DNA from: Spirochaetae bacterium HGW-Spirochaetae-5
GTDB lineage: Bacteria; Spirochaetota; UBA4802; UBA5550
Direction of reading: 5' to 3'
Length of the DNA: 59,144 nucleotides
NCBI GenBank assembly: GCA_002839285.1
Contig: PGXT01000023.1
Location: forward strand, 1-59,144
The translations under genes were made by a program, and so were the position numbers. The notes under the pieces are model-generated. The model did no database searches. It was not told the origin of the DNA and saw nothing but the letters and a program-made list of their open reading frames with translations. Shown piece by piece: positions 47,618 to 56,843 of the stretch. The stretch's first letter is position 1. Every line of letters begins with the position of its first letter.

Positions 47618-48152
47618 TGGAATTAAAAAACTGTTTTTTTTCAGCGCCCGATTTTCAGAGTTGATGATTGAACTGATTTCTGATGAAACTTCATTATTGA
47701 AAATTGATTTTGTTAACGGGAATAAAATTAAATTGAATACTGAAATTTCTGAACCGGTAAAACGGGCTCTTACTTTTTTTGATGATTATTTCAGCGGAAG
47801 AAGAAGCTCCATCGATATCTGTCTGGATAAATCCGGAGATGGTATTTTTAAAAACGATTCCGGTAAACTTTATCTGAATATGTCGGATTATACAGATAAG
47901 GAGATTGAAATTTACAGGAATTTGTTAAATGTTAAACCGGGTAAAACTTTATCATATAGCGAGCTTGCATCTGTAAGCGGAATAACCGGCGGAGCGAGAT
48001 TTGCAGGGAACTGTATGGCACGAAACAGATTTCCGGTTATAATTCCCTGTCATAGAGTGGTAAAAAAAGATGGCTCCATGGGGAATTATACCGGCGGTGT
48101 ATGGATTAAGGAATTATTATTGAAACATGAGCTGAATTACAAGTGGTGCTGA
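47607..48152 (+). CDS. ogt: Methylated-DNA--protein-cysteine methyltransferase (Ogt)
   Basis: It repairs O6-methylguanine by moving the alkyl group to its own cysteine. The 181-residue protein has the helix-turn-helix segment KPGKTLSYSELASVSG and GNCMARNRFPVIIPCHRVVKKDGS; the Cys of PCHRV is the acceptor. The N-terminal 80 residues are the variable domain. A longer start at 47577 overlaps ribF more; ATG 47607 fits the family start. It is coupled to ribF. Confidence 0.92.
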   Translation: MPDNGIKKLFFFSARFSELMIELISDETSLLKIDFVNGNKIKLNTEISEPVKRALTFFDDYFSGRRSSIDICLDKSGDGIFKNDSGKLYLNMSDYTDKEIEIYRNLLNVKPGKTLSYSELASVSGITGGARFAGNCMARNRFPVIIPCHRVVKKDGSMGNYTGGVWIKELLLKHELNYKWC

Positions 48153-48200
48153 TCAGTTGATAAGCATTTAATTAGTGGTTAGACCGGATTATTTCTCATT

Positions 48201-48287
48201 AAAACTTTTTACACTCACCCCCGGCTACTGCCGCGCCCCCTATCTTTCTTTCCAAAGAGAGGGGCCGGCGGTGAGTTCGGAAAGTTT
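48201..48287. repeat. Inverted-repeat intergenic element, family D copy 2
   Basis: AAAACTTTTTACACTCACCC opens it and GGTGAGTTCGGAAAGTTTT closes it, as in the 45261 copy. The middle is CGCCCCCTATCTTTC...AAAGAGAGGGGCCGG. The element lies between the ends of the convergent ogt and ccmF genes and could end both mRNAs. Confidence 0.7.
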
Positions 48288-48293
48288 TCCGCG

Positions 48294-50456
48294 TTATTTC
48301 TCCTCTTTTCTTAACCTGACCATTGACAGACAAAACGCTGCGGCAATAATTATAGTTCCAAGCCAGACCACCCAGATCAGACTTTTGTGAGATATTTCAA
48401 GTATGGCAGAATCAGGGGGAATTACATCGTTTTTATCAGGTGTAATAAACAGCCTTATAGTTCTGTTTTTTGCATCAAGACTCTCCAGTGCAATAACCTT
48501 ATCTGTTCCTGAAATTTTCTGATCGAGTTTTTCTGTTTCTCCGTTGTGAGTAACCCGGATCCCCGGGAAATATTTTTTCCCGTCTATGAGCAGATTGGTT
48601 TTTATAACCATATCCTGAGATCCCATATTGTCCGAGATAAAACCATGGAAGCTTACTTTATGACCGCTAATAATTTTTTCTTCATTTTCATGGAGAATTG
48701 CAGAGCTGTAATTCAAAGATGCAAAATTATACTGCTGAGGTGTAATGTAAAGATCCCCTGTTAGTTCTGTAATGATATACGGTTCTCTGTATAATGATTC
48801 TGTTTTTGAATCGATGTAGTATGCCATCTTAGCAACGCGAGGCTGTCCGTTTTCAGTTATAGTTATCTGAATATCAGATTTTTCATGATCATGAAAACCA
48901 TCGAGGGTAATTGATCTTTTCCCTACCTGTATGGTTTCCCCCACTGAGATCTCTTTCTGTTCGCTCCAGGAGTGAAGATTGGATGATATTACTCCAAGAA
49001 TAAAAATGGCTATTCCAAGATGGGCAATTCTTGAAGAGAGATTAATTCCGCTTCTGTTTTTTCTGAGGTCAACAAAAATCATTGAAGACAGAAAAAATGA
49101 GAGTATTGAAAATAGAATCGCTGCCGGATTTTTAGTGAAAAATATATTAAACAGCACTCCGGAAGTAATGGAGAAAATGGCTGCAATGATGACCTCACGT
49201 TTAAGATATTTTCTTGAGGTGAACATTGAAAGTATAATAAAAGACAGAATCATTAAACCGAATGGTATGGAGATGTTATTGTAGAACTTTTCCGTTACAT
49301 TCGAAGGCTGATTAAAAAAACCGGTAAATATAGGCATCGTAGTTCCCGCGAAAACAACAAATGAAAAAAGCAGCAGAACAATGATTCCGTAAACGGTCAT
49401 CCCTTCGAAGGTGAAAATTTCAGTACTGAAAGGTTTTGATTCAATCTTTTTAATTCTTTTTATAAAAAGAGATGCAGATACGGCGAGAAAGAAAATTATA
49501 ATAGCCAGTAGAAAATAGAGTACATTAGATTTACCGAATGAGTGAACCGAAAAATCTGACAGCACACCGCTTCGGGTAAGAAATGTACTGAAGAATACAA
49601 GAATGAAATAGGAGAGAGCCATTATAATATTAGTTTTTTTCAAAACACCTTTTCTTGACTGAAGCATCAGCCCGTGTATAAGGGCGACTGAGACAATCCA
49701 TGGAATTAGTGATGAGTTTTCAACCGGATCCCATCCCCAGTATCCCCCCCAGCCGAGAACCTTGTACGCCCAGTAGCCCCCCATGAAAATTCCGATTCCC
49801 AGAGTCAGTACACTGAATATCAGCCATGTATAGGTTTTTTTTATCCAGCTGTCAAAATCGCCTTTGATCAGTGCCGCAATTGCGTAACCGAATGGAATTG
49901 TCGATGATGCATAACCGAGAAACAGTATAGGGGGATGTGCAATCATCCATGGATCCATAAGAAGAGAATTCATACCTGTTCCGTCACCGGGGATCTCTCC
50001 TATTTTAAACTCATTCGGATAGAAGTCCCAGATGTTTGCGAAGGGGCTTTTAACAAGAAGTATAAGAAGAATAAATATCTGTGTTACTGCTACTGTTGTG
50101 AGAAGTATTGGAGTATAATCATCTTTTTTTCTTACTGCAAATATCCCGCAGATATTTAAGATAACAAGCCATATGAGAAAACTCCCCTCGTTACCTGCCC
50201 ACATTGCCGCGATTTTATATGCAGGGTGCATGGTTTTTGCAGAGTTATTGAAAACATAGGCATATTGAAATTCGTTATTTATGAATGAATTTAATAATAG
50301 TAAAACAGCAAAGAAAATCAGAATTCCGGTAAAGTAAAAAATCTTCTGTCCGGCAACGAAAGCTTTTGCATCACCTCTGATATTTTTTACCATTAAATAA
50401 ATGGATGCCAGTGAGAGTATCAGAGCTGTTCCGAGTATTATATTCCCGATGTTCAT
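48294..50456 (-). CDS. ccmF: Cytochrome c haem lyase subunit CcmF
   Basis: CcmF is the membrane core of the system I haem lyase that joins haem to apocytochrome c. The 720-residue protein has about fifteen membrane segments, the WWD domain WGGYWGWDPVENSSLIPW and the N-terminal WAGNEGSFLIW. Between its last two membrane spans is a large periplasmic beta-rich domain. Its start overlaps the ccmE stop by 4 bases. It ends the operon; no ccmG or ccmH follows. Confidence 0.95.
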   Translation of the reverse strand: MNIGNIILGTALILSLASIYLMVKNIRGDAKAFVAGQKIFYFTGILIFFAVLLLLNSFINNEFQYAYVFNNSAKTMHPAYKIAAMWAGNEGSFLIWLVILNICGIFAVRKKDDYTPILLTTVAVTQIFILLILLVKSPFANIWDFYPNEFKIGEIPGDGTGMNSLLMDPWMIAHPPILFLGYASSTIPFGYAIAALIKGDFDSWIKKTYTWLIFSVLTLGIGIFMGGYWAYKVLGWGGYWGWDPVENSSLIPWIVSVALIHGLMLQSRKGVLKKTNIIMALSYFILVFFSTFLTRSGVLSDFSVHSFGKSNVLYFLLAIIIFFLAVSASLFIKRIKKIESKPFSTEIFTFEGMTVYGIIVLLLFSFVVFAGTTMPIFTGFFNQPSNVTEKFYNNISIPFGLMILSFIILSMFTSRKYLKREVIIAAIFSITSGVLFNIFFTKNPAAILFSILSFFLSSMIFVDLRKNRSGINLSSRIAHLGIAIFILGVISSNLHSWSEQKEISVGETIQVGKRSITLDGFHDHEKSDIQITITENGQPRVAKMAYYIDSKTESLYREPYIITELTGDLYITPQQYNFASLNYSSAILHENEEKIISGHKVSFHGFISDNMGSQDMVIKTNLLIDGKKYFPGIRVTHNGETEKLDQKISGTDKVIALESLDAKNRTIRLFITPDKNDVIPPDSAILEISHKSLIWVVWLGTIIIAAAFCLSMVRLRKEEK

Positions 50457-50830
50457 TTGTTCTCCTTTTCATATTTTGATGGGCACTTCACAAGGACTTT
50501 GTCCGCTTCAAATATCTGTTTATCCGCTGAGTATTTTCCCAGAGCGACAATCTGCTCTGTATGTTCAAAATTCTGCGGTTTTACACCGTTATGAAAAGCC
50601 TTTAATCTGCTGCCGGCTTCATCAATCATAGTAAAGCTGAATCCTGCTGAAGTATGTATAACTTCAGAGTCAGCTGCCCGTTTGCCTATAACCTGAACGT
50701 ATTTTCCCGGATGCTTTTCTGCATATTCGAATGAAACATATGGCGAGAAGAGATCATCACTAAGGGACAAAATTGCAGCTATAAGAAGTATAAGACCGAC
50801 GATAAATACCAGAATTTTTTTATTTATCAC
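50453..50830 (-). CDS. ccmE: Haem chaperone CcmE, CxxxY variant
   Basis: CcmE carries haem from CcmC to CcmF across the periplasm. The 125-residue protein has an N-terminal membrane anchor (ILVFIVGLILLIAAILSL) and the OB-fold domain (KYVQVIGKRAAD, FTMIDEAG, VALGKYSADKQIFEADKVLVKCPSKYEK). Classical CcmE binds haem through a His in HxxxY. Here the position is Cys116 in C-P-S-K-Y, the CxxxY type known from Desulfovibrio and some archaea. It starts with GTG inside the ccmD stop region behind GAGGAGG. Confidence 0.93.
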   Translation of the reverse strand: MINKKILVFIVGLILLIAAILSLSDDLFSPYVSFEYAEKHPGKYVQVIGKRAADSEVIHTSAGFSFTMIDEAGSRLKAFHNGVKPQNFEHTEQIVALGKYSADKQIFEADKVLVKCPSKYEKENK

Positions 50831-50933
50831 CCGAATCCTCCTCGAGCTTTTTTACTTTTCTATCGAGTCTGTAAATAAACAGGGCTATCCCTAACCATAT
50901 TATCAGTATTGTTGCTGTTACTTCAATTGTCAT
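50820..50933 (-). CDS. ccmD: CcmD-like small membrane protein (37 aa)
   Basis: A 37-residue frame with one hydrophobic helix (ATILIIWLGIALFIYRL) followed by a basic then acidic tail (DRKVKKLEEDSGDK), typical of CcmD, which helps release haem-loaded CcmE from CcmABC. It overlaps the end of ccmC by 11 bases and the start of ccmE by 11. Its place in the operon supports the call. It is too short for routine gene finding. Confidence 0.8.
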   Translation of the reverse strand: MTIEVTATILIIWLGIALFIYRLDRKVKKLEEDSGDK

Positions 50934-51606
50934 TTCTTTTCTCCTGCTGTGTGAACTCAAGTGAACTTATACGATTCATCAGTTTATAAATGTATCCGTA
51001 GAAAATGGTGAAAACCCCTATGGATGTGAAAAGAGTCAGTTTCATTGCGGCTTCGAGGTGTATTTTTTTATCTGCATTGATTATAGTATCCGGGTGAAGT
51101 GATGGATAAATTCTCGGTATTATAAATACAAAGAAGGGCATGGTGATCATTGCTATAATCAGATAGACTGAACTTATCCCCATTCTGTTAACATTATCCT
51201 TCAGCGCTGAATATAGGCTGAAATAGGAAATATATATAAGCATTAGTATTACTATCGACGTTTCTCTCGGGTCCCAGTTCCAGTAGGATCCCCAGCTTAT
51301 TTTTGCCCAGATCGATCCGGTTACTACAGTAAGTATTGTAAAAATTATTCCAATATAAGCAGCATTATATGCCTTGTATTCCCTTTCATCTCTCTCTTTT
51401 TCTGAGATAAGTATCATGATGGAGTGATAACCGGCAGTTACAAATGAAATTACCGAAATCCAGGCAACAGGAACGTGGAAGTAGAGTATTCTGCTGGACT
51501 CACCGAGAAATTCTGCAGCTGGTGTCCATATCAATGCCCGGAGAAATACACCGGGCATTACTGCAAATATGAGAAAGTAAAATATAAGGCGGCTATATGA
51601 TTTCAT
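50923..51606 (-). CDS. ccmC: Haem-handling membrane protein CcmC
   Basis: CcmC loads haem on CcmE. The 227-residue protein has six membrane helices and the WWD motif WGSYWNWDPRETSI, with flanking conserved His (ILYFHVPVAW). The ATG follows the ccmB stop by one base. Confidence 0.95.
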   Translation of the reverse strand: MKSYSRLIFYFLIFAVMPGVFLRALIWTPAAEFLGESSRILYFHVPVAWISVISFVTAGYHSIMILISEKERDEREYKAYNAAYIGIIFTILTVVTGSIWAKISWGSYWNWDPRETSIVILMLIYISYFSLYSALKDNVNRMGISSVYLIIAMITMPFFVFIIPRIYPSLHPDTIINADKKIHLEAAMKLTLFTSIGVFTIFYGYIYKLMNRISSLEFTQQEKRNDN

Positions 51607-51607
51607 T

Positions 51608-52270
51608 TTAGAATTCCGTCCATATGAATTTGAATGTGAGATAAGAAACTGATATGATCACACCGGAGAAAGCAAGTAAAAAAACTATGTTTCTGTACTC
51701 CTGAACTCCGGATCCATCGATAGAAACAGATGTGAGACGTATGGCTGTCCATAAAACAGGGAGAAGTATCGGAAACGAGATTACAGTAAAGAGTGAGCTT
51801 CCGCTTCCTGCTTTGGAAACAATTGCACCGAGTATTGTTGTAATTGAGGCTATTGCAAAACATCCCGATATTACGGTAAGTATAAAAAGCAGAGGATATA
51901 CGGGAAATACCTGCAGAAAGAAAAGATAAAGGGCAGTAACGATAACTGATATAGAAAGAAAGAGAATGATATTGAAAATCAGTTTTGAAAGATAGATCTC
52001 CTCTGGTGAATAATAGAGTGAAAGGAAGAGTGAGTTTTTCTCCTCCTCCTCGCGGATAAAGATATGAGCAAGACCGCTCATTGCGCTGAAGAAAAGTATA
52101 ATCCAGAATATAATAGCGTGAACCACCGGGGTAAATGGAGCGCCTCCGGCGGCAAGACTTACTGAAAGAGTTGTAATTCCCGCAAAGGCGAAACTGATAT
52201 TTACAGCTGACCTGTTCCGGATCTCAATGAGAAAATCCTTTTTTATATTGTTCAGAATTCTACTGTTCAA
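51608..52270 (-). CDS. ccmB: Cytochrome c maturation ABC permease CcmB
   Basis: The 220-residue protein has six membrane helices and the family start (FLIEIRNRSAVNISFAFAGITTLSVSLA) with FSAMSGLAHIFIREEEEKNSLFLS. It pairs with CcmA to release the CcmC-haem-CcmE complex. It overlaps ccmA by 11 bases. Confidence 0.92.
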   Translation of the reverse strand: MNSRILNNIKKDFLIEIRNRSAVNISFAFAGITTLSVSLAAGGAPFTPVVHAIIFWIILFFSAMSGLAHIFIREEEEKNSLFLSLYYSPEEIYLSKLIFNIILFLSISVIVTALYLFFLQVFPVYPLLFILTVISGCFAIASITTILGAIVSKAGSGSSLFTVISFPILLPVLWTAIRLTSVSIDGSGVQEYRNIVFLLAFSGVIISVSYLTFKFIWTEF

Positions 52271-52868
52271 GATTGATTCCCTTTGAGCATAGATTTATAT
52301 CTTCAGATTCATTGGTTGCTATTATAATTATTTTATCTTTCTTTAATGTGTCGAGAACACCGTATAGAATATCACGTCCTTTAGTATCGAGATTGCTGCA
52401 GGGCTCATCGAGCATGACAATTTCCGGATTATTGATAAGTGCGTGTATCAGGCGGAGTCTCTGTTTCATACCGGAAGAGTAATATTTAACCGCTTTTGTT
52501 CTGTGTCTGTAGAGATCAAATTTTTCGAGGTACTCAATTATTCTGTTTTCACCTGCAGATTCAGATGCTGTGAATTTAAGATTTTCAATTGAAGTAAGCA
52601 TATCGTAGGGATTTATCTGAGGCCCGGTAAATCCGAAATAGTTTTTATAGTATTCTTTCTCTATAATAGAATTATCTGATTTATAGATAACCGACCCTGA
52701 GGTTGGATTCTGAATTCCTGCAAGAATCTGCAATAGCGTGGATTTCCCTGAACCATTCGGTCCAGTAATATAAAATGAATCGTTCTTTGTCAGATTAAAA
52801 TTTATATCTTTGAAAAGAGATGTTTTTCCGAATTTTTTACCGATTTTATCCGCTTCAATATTTATCAA
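52260..52868 (-). CDS. ccmA: Cytochrome c maturation ATP-binding protein CcmA
   Basis: The 202-residue ABC ATPase has Walker A ITGPNGSGKSTLLQIL, signature YSSGMKQRLRL and Walker B IVMLDEPCSNLD. It provides ATP hydrolysis for the CcmAB complex. The CDGSH gene ends 18 bases upstream and is likely co-transcribed. Confidence 0.93.
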   Translation of the reverse strand: MINIEADKIGKKFGKTSLFKDINFNLTKNDSFYITGPNGSGKSTLLQILAGIQNPTSGSVIYKSDNSIIEKEYYKNYFGFTGPQINPYDMLTSIENLKFTASESAGENRIIEYLEKFDLYRHRTKAVKYYSSGMKQRLRLIHALINNPEIVMLDEPCSNLDTKGRDILYGVLDTLKKDKIIIIATNESEDINLCSKGINLEQ

Positions 52869-52886
52869 TTTGTTACCTGTTATTTA

Positions 52887-53519
52887 TCAGCTTGAAAATT
52901 TGTGTTTAAGATGTTTTCCGTCACAGAAGGGCTTGTTCTTTGAATGTCCGCATCTGCATAAAGTATAATGATCATAGGTTTCAGGTTTTGAATTCTGATC
53001 ATCTTTCAGTATAATTCCTCCGTAGAATTCCAGAGGTCCCTTTCTTGCTATTCGTATTTTCGGTTTACCATTATAATAATCAATTTTTTTTTGGCCGTTT
53101 ACAGTATAACTTAAAGCTCCTGAAGGGCAATGTCTAATAGCATTGATGATTTTATCTGTGTCGCCATTGTCAGGCGTAATCCATGGCCTGCAGTTTATAT
53201 TAAAAACTCCCGGAAGCATTTTTACGCAGGAACCATCGTGTGAACAGACTCCGAGATTGTAATGGACTGTAATTTCTTTCCCGCGGTAGTCTTTCCATTT
53301 ATATGGGTCTCTGTCCGGTTGTTTCTCTCCGTCAATCCCCTTTGCTGAATGAGTGCCGTCACAGAAGGGCTTATTTTTAGATTCACCGCATCTGCATAAA
53401 GATGTTACAGTTTCGACTTTAATCAAATCACCATTGAAGTTTTCAATTGTGTCTGCATCGATAATCATATAAGGAGTGTATCTGGTAAATGCTATTACAG
53501 GTTTTTTATCGCCGCTCAT
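52887..53519 (-). CDS. Protein with two CDGSH iron-sulfur domains and a 4Fe-4S-like domain
   Basis: Two CDGSH motifs are complete: SLCRCGESKNKPFCDGTH (about residues 35-52) and TLCRCGHSKNKPFCDGKH (about 185-202). Each binds a 2Fe-2S cluster with three Cys and one His. Between them is a divergent 4Fe-4S-type domain (GVCSHDGSCVKMLPGVFNINCRPW ... IRHCPSGALSY). About 210 residues, no signal peptide, so cytoplasmic. The ATG at 53519 is preferred over one 15 bases upstream. It is the first gene before ccmABCDEF. A role in electron supply or in iron-sulfur or haem handling is possible, but this is inference. Confidence 0.88.
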   Translation of the reverse strand: MSGDKKPVIAFTRYTPYMIIDADTIENFNGDLIKVETVTSLCRCGESKNKPFCDGTHSAKGIDGEKQPDRDPYKWKDYRGKEITVHYNLGVCSHDGSCVKMLPGVFNINCRPWITPDNGDTDKIINAIRHCPSGALSYTVNGQKKIDYYNGKPKIRIARKGPLEFYGGIILKDDQNSKPETYDHYTLCRCGHSKNKPFCDGKHLKHKFSS

Positions 53520-53590
53520 GATTAAAGCTCTCAAATATTATAATGATTTATTGTGAATATTCAGTTACAAATAAATGTAGAAAACTAATT

Positions 53591-53637
53591 GAAGTATATA
53601 TCTCCCCCCGCCTTCGGCGGGGGGAGATATATACTTC
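53591..53637. repeat. Perfect 22-bp stem palindrome upstream of the CDGSH-ccm operon
   Basis: Each arm is 22 bases (start GAAGTATATATCTCCCCCCG) with a TTC loop; the arms match exactly. It lies about 72 bases upstream of the CDGSH start codon. An RNA of either strand would fold into a very stable hairpin. It may be a transcription end or a mobile palindromic repeat. Confidence 0.8.
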
Positions 53638-53778
53638 CGTTGATTATCAACCATAATTTGAAATACAACTAAATGGTTACGATTCATCAAAGTAAATAAA
53701 GCTCAATTTGTTTTCAAGAATTTAATTTAATTATAAACTGCTTTTTCAGCATTTGTTCATAATCTGATGATATTTTAT

Positions 53779-53830
53779 CCACGCCGCGCCATTGGCGCGG
53801 CGTGGAGCAGTTTCACCACCAGTTTATAAA
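53779..53830. repeat. Palindromic element, family C copy
   Basis: CCACGCCGCGCC-ATT-GGCGCGGCGTGG at 53779-53805 is a perfect 12-bp stem. AGCAGTTTCACCACCAGTTTATAA follows, matching the arm at 9260-9280. Two short phrases on either side (CAGCATTTGTTCATAATC at about 53746 and CAGTATTTGTTCATAATC at about 53844) are near duplicates. The rest of the 53535-54071 gap has no gene. Confidence 0.75.
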
Positions 53831-54071
53831 TAAATACCTTTTTCAGTATTTGTTCATAATCCTGAGGATTTAAAAACTGATAATTATCAGGTTTTAAATA
53901 TTGTTTTTTGTTTCCGGATAAATTAATAATCTAAAATTATCTTCAAATAATTGGTTATTTTCTTCATGTTTTATTAAAATAATTTATAAGAAATCAGCAT
54001 TGCAGATCTGTTTAACGGTGCTGTTAATTTATGAGACTGTCAGAGATGTTTATTATTGAAAGAGGATGAAA

Positions 54072-56843
54072 ATGGGTCTTTCCAGAAAAACAGTAATAGC
54101 AATGGTTGTTATAATGATTGTTTCTGCTACGACAATTTCTCTTTTTCTGTGGATATATATATCTTCTCAGTTCAAGAAAACCGAACTGACTGAATCGGCT
54201 CTTAATATGGAACGCTTTATCGGAGTTATAAACAGGGAGGTCGATTCAGTAGATTCTTTCTGCAGGGATTATGCATATTGGAAAGATACTTATAATTTCA
54301 TGGCTGCACCGACTCAGCAGTATATAAACAGCAATTTTAATGCACCCTATCTCAAAACTCAGAATATTCAGTTTGTATGTCATATTAATCTCCGGGGGCA
54401 GGTAATATATTCTGTTTTTTATGACAGTAATAATGACTCGTACAAACCGCTTGAATTTAATGATTTTGAAAATGTGAAATCAGATTTATCGAAACTGACT
54501 GAATCGGTAAAATCCGGTATTTTTAAAGAGAAGGGGATTGTAAAAACAACACAGGGACTACTGTTTATTGCCGCACATCCTGTAAGTGATGATTACATGA
54601 AGGCGGCACCTCGTGGTAAAATAGTAATGGGGAGAATGATAAATGACAGAGAGATCTCTGCCATGTGTTCTCTTTTGAAGGTAGAAGGGGGGATAAAGTC
54701 AATTGCAGATTGCAATTCCGATTCAGAATCCGCCGTTAAAGAGAGTCTGCTGAACAATAATGGAGAATTTATTTTTAGTATTAAAGATGACCATATTGAA
54801 ACTTACGGAGTTCTTAAGAGTGCTTATAAAGAACCTGTTGCTCTTTTGTCCCTGAATTATCCGAGGGATATAAAACAGATAGGGATTCAGACAGTTCAGA
54901 TAAGTGCTGCAATAATAGTTGTCTGCGGATTGATGATTCTGTTTACAGTTTTTACATTTTTGAAAAAATACATTCTCACTCCCATAGAAGTATTAACCAA
55001 CCGTGCTGTTCTTATCGAGTATAACAGTGATTTTAATTCAAGGCTCCCTGTAAAGACTAAAGATGAGATCTCCACTCTTGCATGGGCTTTTAACGCTCTT
55101 CTTGATCATCTGGCTGAAGTGAATTATTCTCTTGAACAGAAAGTGACTGAACGTACTAAAGATCTTCTCACTGCTAATCAGGAACTGATGCTTATGCAGC
55201 AGGTTTTTGATCATTCCCTTGAAGGTATTACAATTACAGACAAAGATGCAAAGATACTCAAAGTTAATCCGGCATTTACAACTATTACAGGATATGAGGC
55301 GAATGAGGTTACCGGAAAAAATCCAAGACTGCTTAAATCGGATCATCATGATGAGGATTTTTACAGAGAAATGTGGGGGAGTCTGACAGGTTCCGGACAG
55401 TGGACGAATGAGATATGGAACAGGCATAAGGACGGGAAGGCCTATCCCGAATGGATATCCATAAGTGCAATCCGGAATACCGTCGGGGACATTACACATT
55501 ATGTAGGTATTTTTCATGATATAAGTGATATGAAGCGGCAGGAGGCATTTATCAGGCATCAGGCATTTCATGATTCACTGACGGGACTTCCAAACAGGCC
55601 TCTGCTCAGGAACAGGATTGATAAGGCAATAGCCCGTGCGAGCAGGGAGCAGCAGAGATTTGGTGTAATATTTCTTGATCTGGATAATTTTAAGAATGTA
55701 AATGACAGCCTTGGTCATGCCATCGGGGATATTCTTTTAAAAGAGGCAGCTGAAAGATTAAGACATATTGCAAGGAATTCTGATACTGTTGCACGGCTTG
55801 GCGGGGATGAGTTTATAATTCTTGTGGAAGAGATGAGTGACGAAAAACCGGCTGCAGCTCTCGCACGGAGAATACTTGATTCATTTAAAAAACCCTTTAT
55901 GATTAAAGATAACACTCTTCATGTGGGAACCAGTATAGGGATTGCAATTTTTCCGGAAGATGGTGAGGATACAGATCTGCTGATAAGAAATGCCGATACC
56001 GCAATGTATAAATCAAAGGAGAAAGGCCGTGAGAATTTTACCATGTTTACAGCGTCGCTGAATGAAACTGTTGCTAAGCGGCTGAAGCTTGAAAATGAAC
56101 TTAGAAGAGCTATAGAATTGGCTGAATTTGAAGTTCATTATCAGCCGAAGATGGAGATAAAGACCGGGTCAATTACCGGGATGGAGGGGCTGGTGAGATG
56201 GAGGCATGAGGGTATTCTTATCAGCCCTGATGATTTTATTCCACTTGCGGAAGAGACGGGACTTATAATTGAAATGGATAAAATTGTAATGGATATTGCC
56301 TTTAGTGAAATTGGAAAACTTATCAATTCGAGTATGCTTTCATTAAAGCTTGCACTGAATTGTTCTGCAAGGGCGCTGCACATGAAAGAGCTCCCCGAAA
56401 TGATTTCAGATGCACTTGTAAAGCATGATATAAAACCTGAGTGGTTTGAACTTGAGATTACAGAAACATCTCTGATGAAAAATTATGATGAGAGTATAGC
56501 AATTCTTTACCGTTTGCTGGAAATCGGTATATCGATCTCTCTTGATGATTTCGGTACAGGATACTCATCTCTCGCCCAGCTGAAAAATCTTCCTATAAGC
56601 AGTCTAAAAATAGACAGGAGTTTTATATGGGAGATGGAGAAGAGCAGGAGCGATATTCATATTACAGAATCGATTATTGCAATGTCAAAAAAAGTCGGGG
56701 TTGAAGTTATTGCCGAAGGTGTAGAGAAAAAGGAGCATCTGAATATATTGGAAAAAGCAGGATGTGATCTTGCTCAGGGATATTTTATAAGTAAACCGCT
56801 GTCATTTCCCGATCTGAAAAATTATCTTCAATCTTATCATTAA
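54072..56843 (+). CDS. Membrane c-di-GMP enzyme: CHASE4-like, HAMP, PAS, GGDEF, EAL
   Basis: The 923-residue protein has a membrane helix at 8-30 and a periplasmic sensor domain at 35-270 (WKDTYNFM, like CHASE4). A second membrane helix lies at 275-300, with HAMP (LTPIEVLTNRAVLIEY) after it. A PAS domain (QQVFDHSLEGITITDKDAKILKVNPAFTTITGYE) precedes GGDEF (ARLGGDEFIILVEE, about residue 577) and EAL. The GGDEF motif is intact. EAL reads EGL (MEGLVRW), while ELEITETSL, SLDDFGTGYSSL and AQGYFISKP are intact, so phosphodiesterase activity is possible. The ATG at 54072 is preferred because GAGG lies 6 bases ahead; an ATG at 54066 is in frame. It probably senses an external cue and alters c-di-GMP. 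Confidence 0.92.
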   Translation: MGLSRKTVIAMVVIMIVSATTISLFLWIYISSQFKKTELTESALNMERFIGVINREVDSVDSFCRDYAYWKDTYNFMAAPTQQYINSNFNAPYLKTQNIQFVCHINLRGQVIYSVFYDSNNDSYKPLEFNDFENVKSDLSKLTESVKSGIFKEKGIVKTTQGLLFIAAHPVSDDYMKAAPRGKIVMGRMINDREISAMCSLLKVEGGIKSIADCNSDSESAVKESLLNNNGEFIFSIKDDHIETYGVLKSAYKEPVALLSLNYPRDIKQIGIQTVQISAAIIVVCGLMILFTVFTFLKKYILTPIEVLTNRAVLIEYNSDFNSRLPVKTKDEISTLAWAFNALLDHLAEVNYSLEQKVTERTKDLLTANQELMLMQQVFDHSLEGITITDKDAKILKVNPAFTTITGYEANEVTGKNPRLLKSDHHDEDFYREMWGSLTGSGQWTNEIWNRHKDGKAYPEWISISAIRNTVGDITHYVGIFHDISDMKRQEAFIRHQAFHDSLTGLPNRPLLRNRIDKAIARASREQQRFGVIFLDLDNFKNVNDSLGHAIGDILLKEAAERLRHIARNSDTVARLGGDEFIILVEEMSDEKPAAALARRILDSFKKPFMIKDNTLHVGTSIGIAIFPEDGEDTDLLIRNADTAMYKSKEKGRENFTMFTASLNETVAKRLKLENELRRAIELAEFEVHYQPKMEIKTGSITGMEGLVRWRHEGILISPDDFIPLAEETGLIIEMDKIVMDIAFSEIGKLINSSMLSLKLALNCSARALHMKELPEMISDALVKHDIKPEWFELEITETSLMKNYDESIAILYRLLEIGISISLDDFGTGYSSLAQLKNLPISSLKIDRSFIWEMEKSRSDIHITESIIAMSKKVGVEVIAEGVEKKEHLNILEKAGCDLAQGYFISKPLSFPDLKNYLQSYH

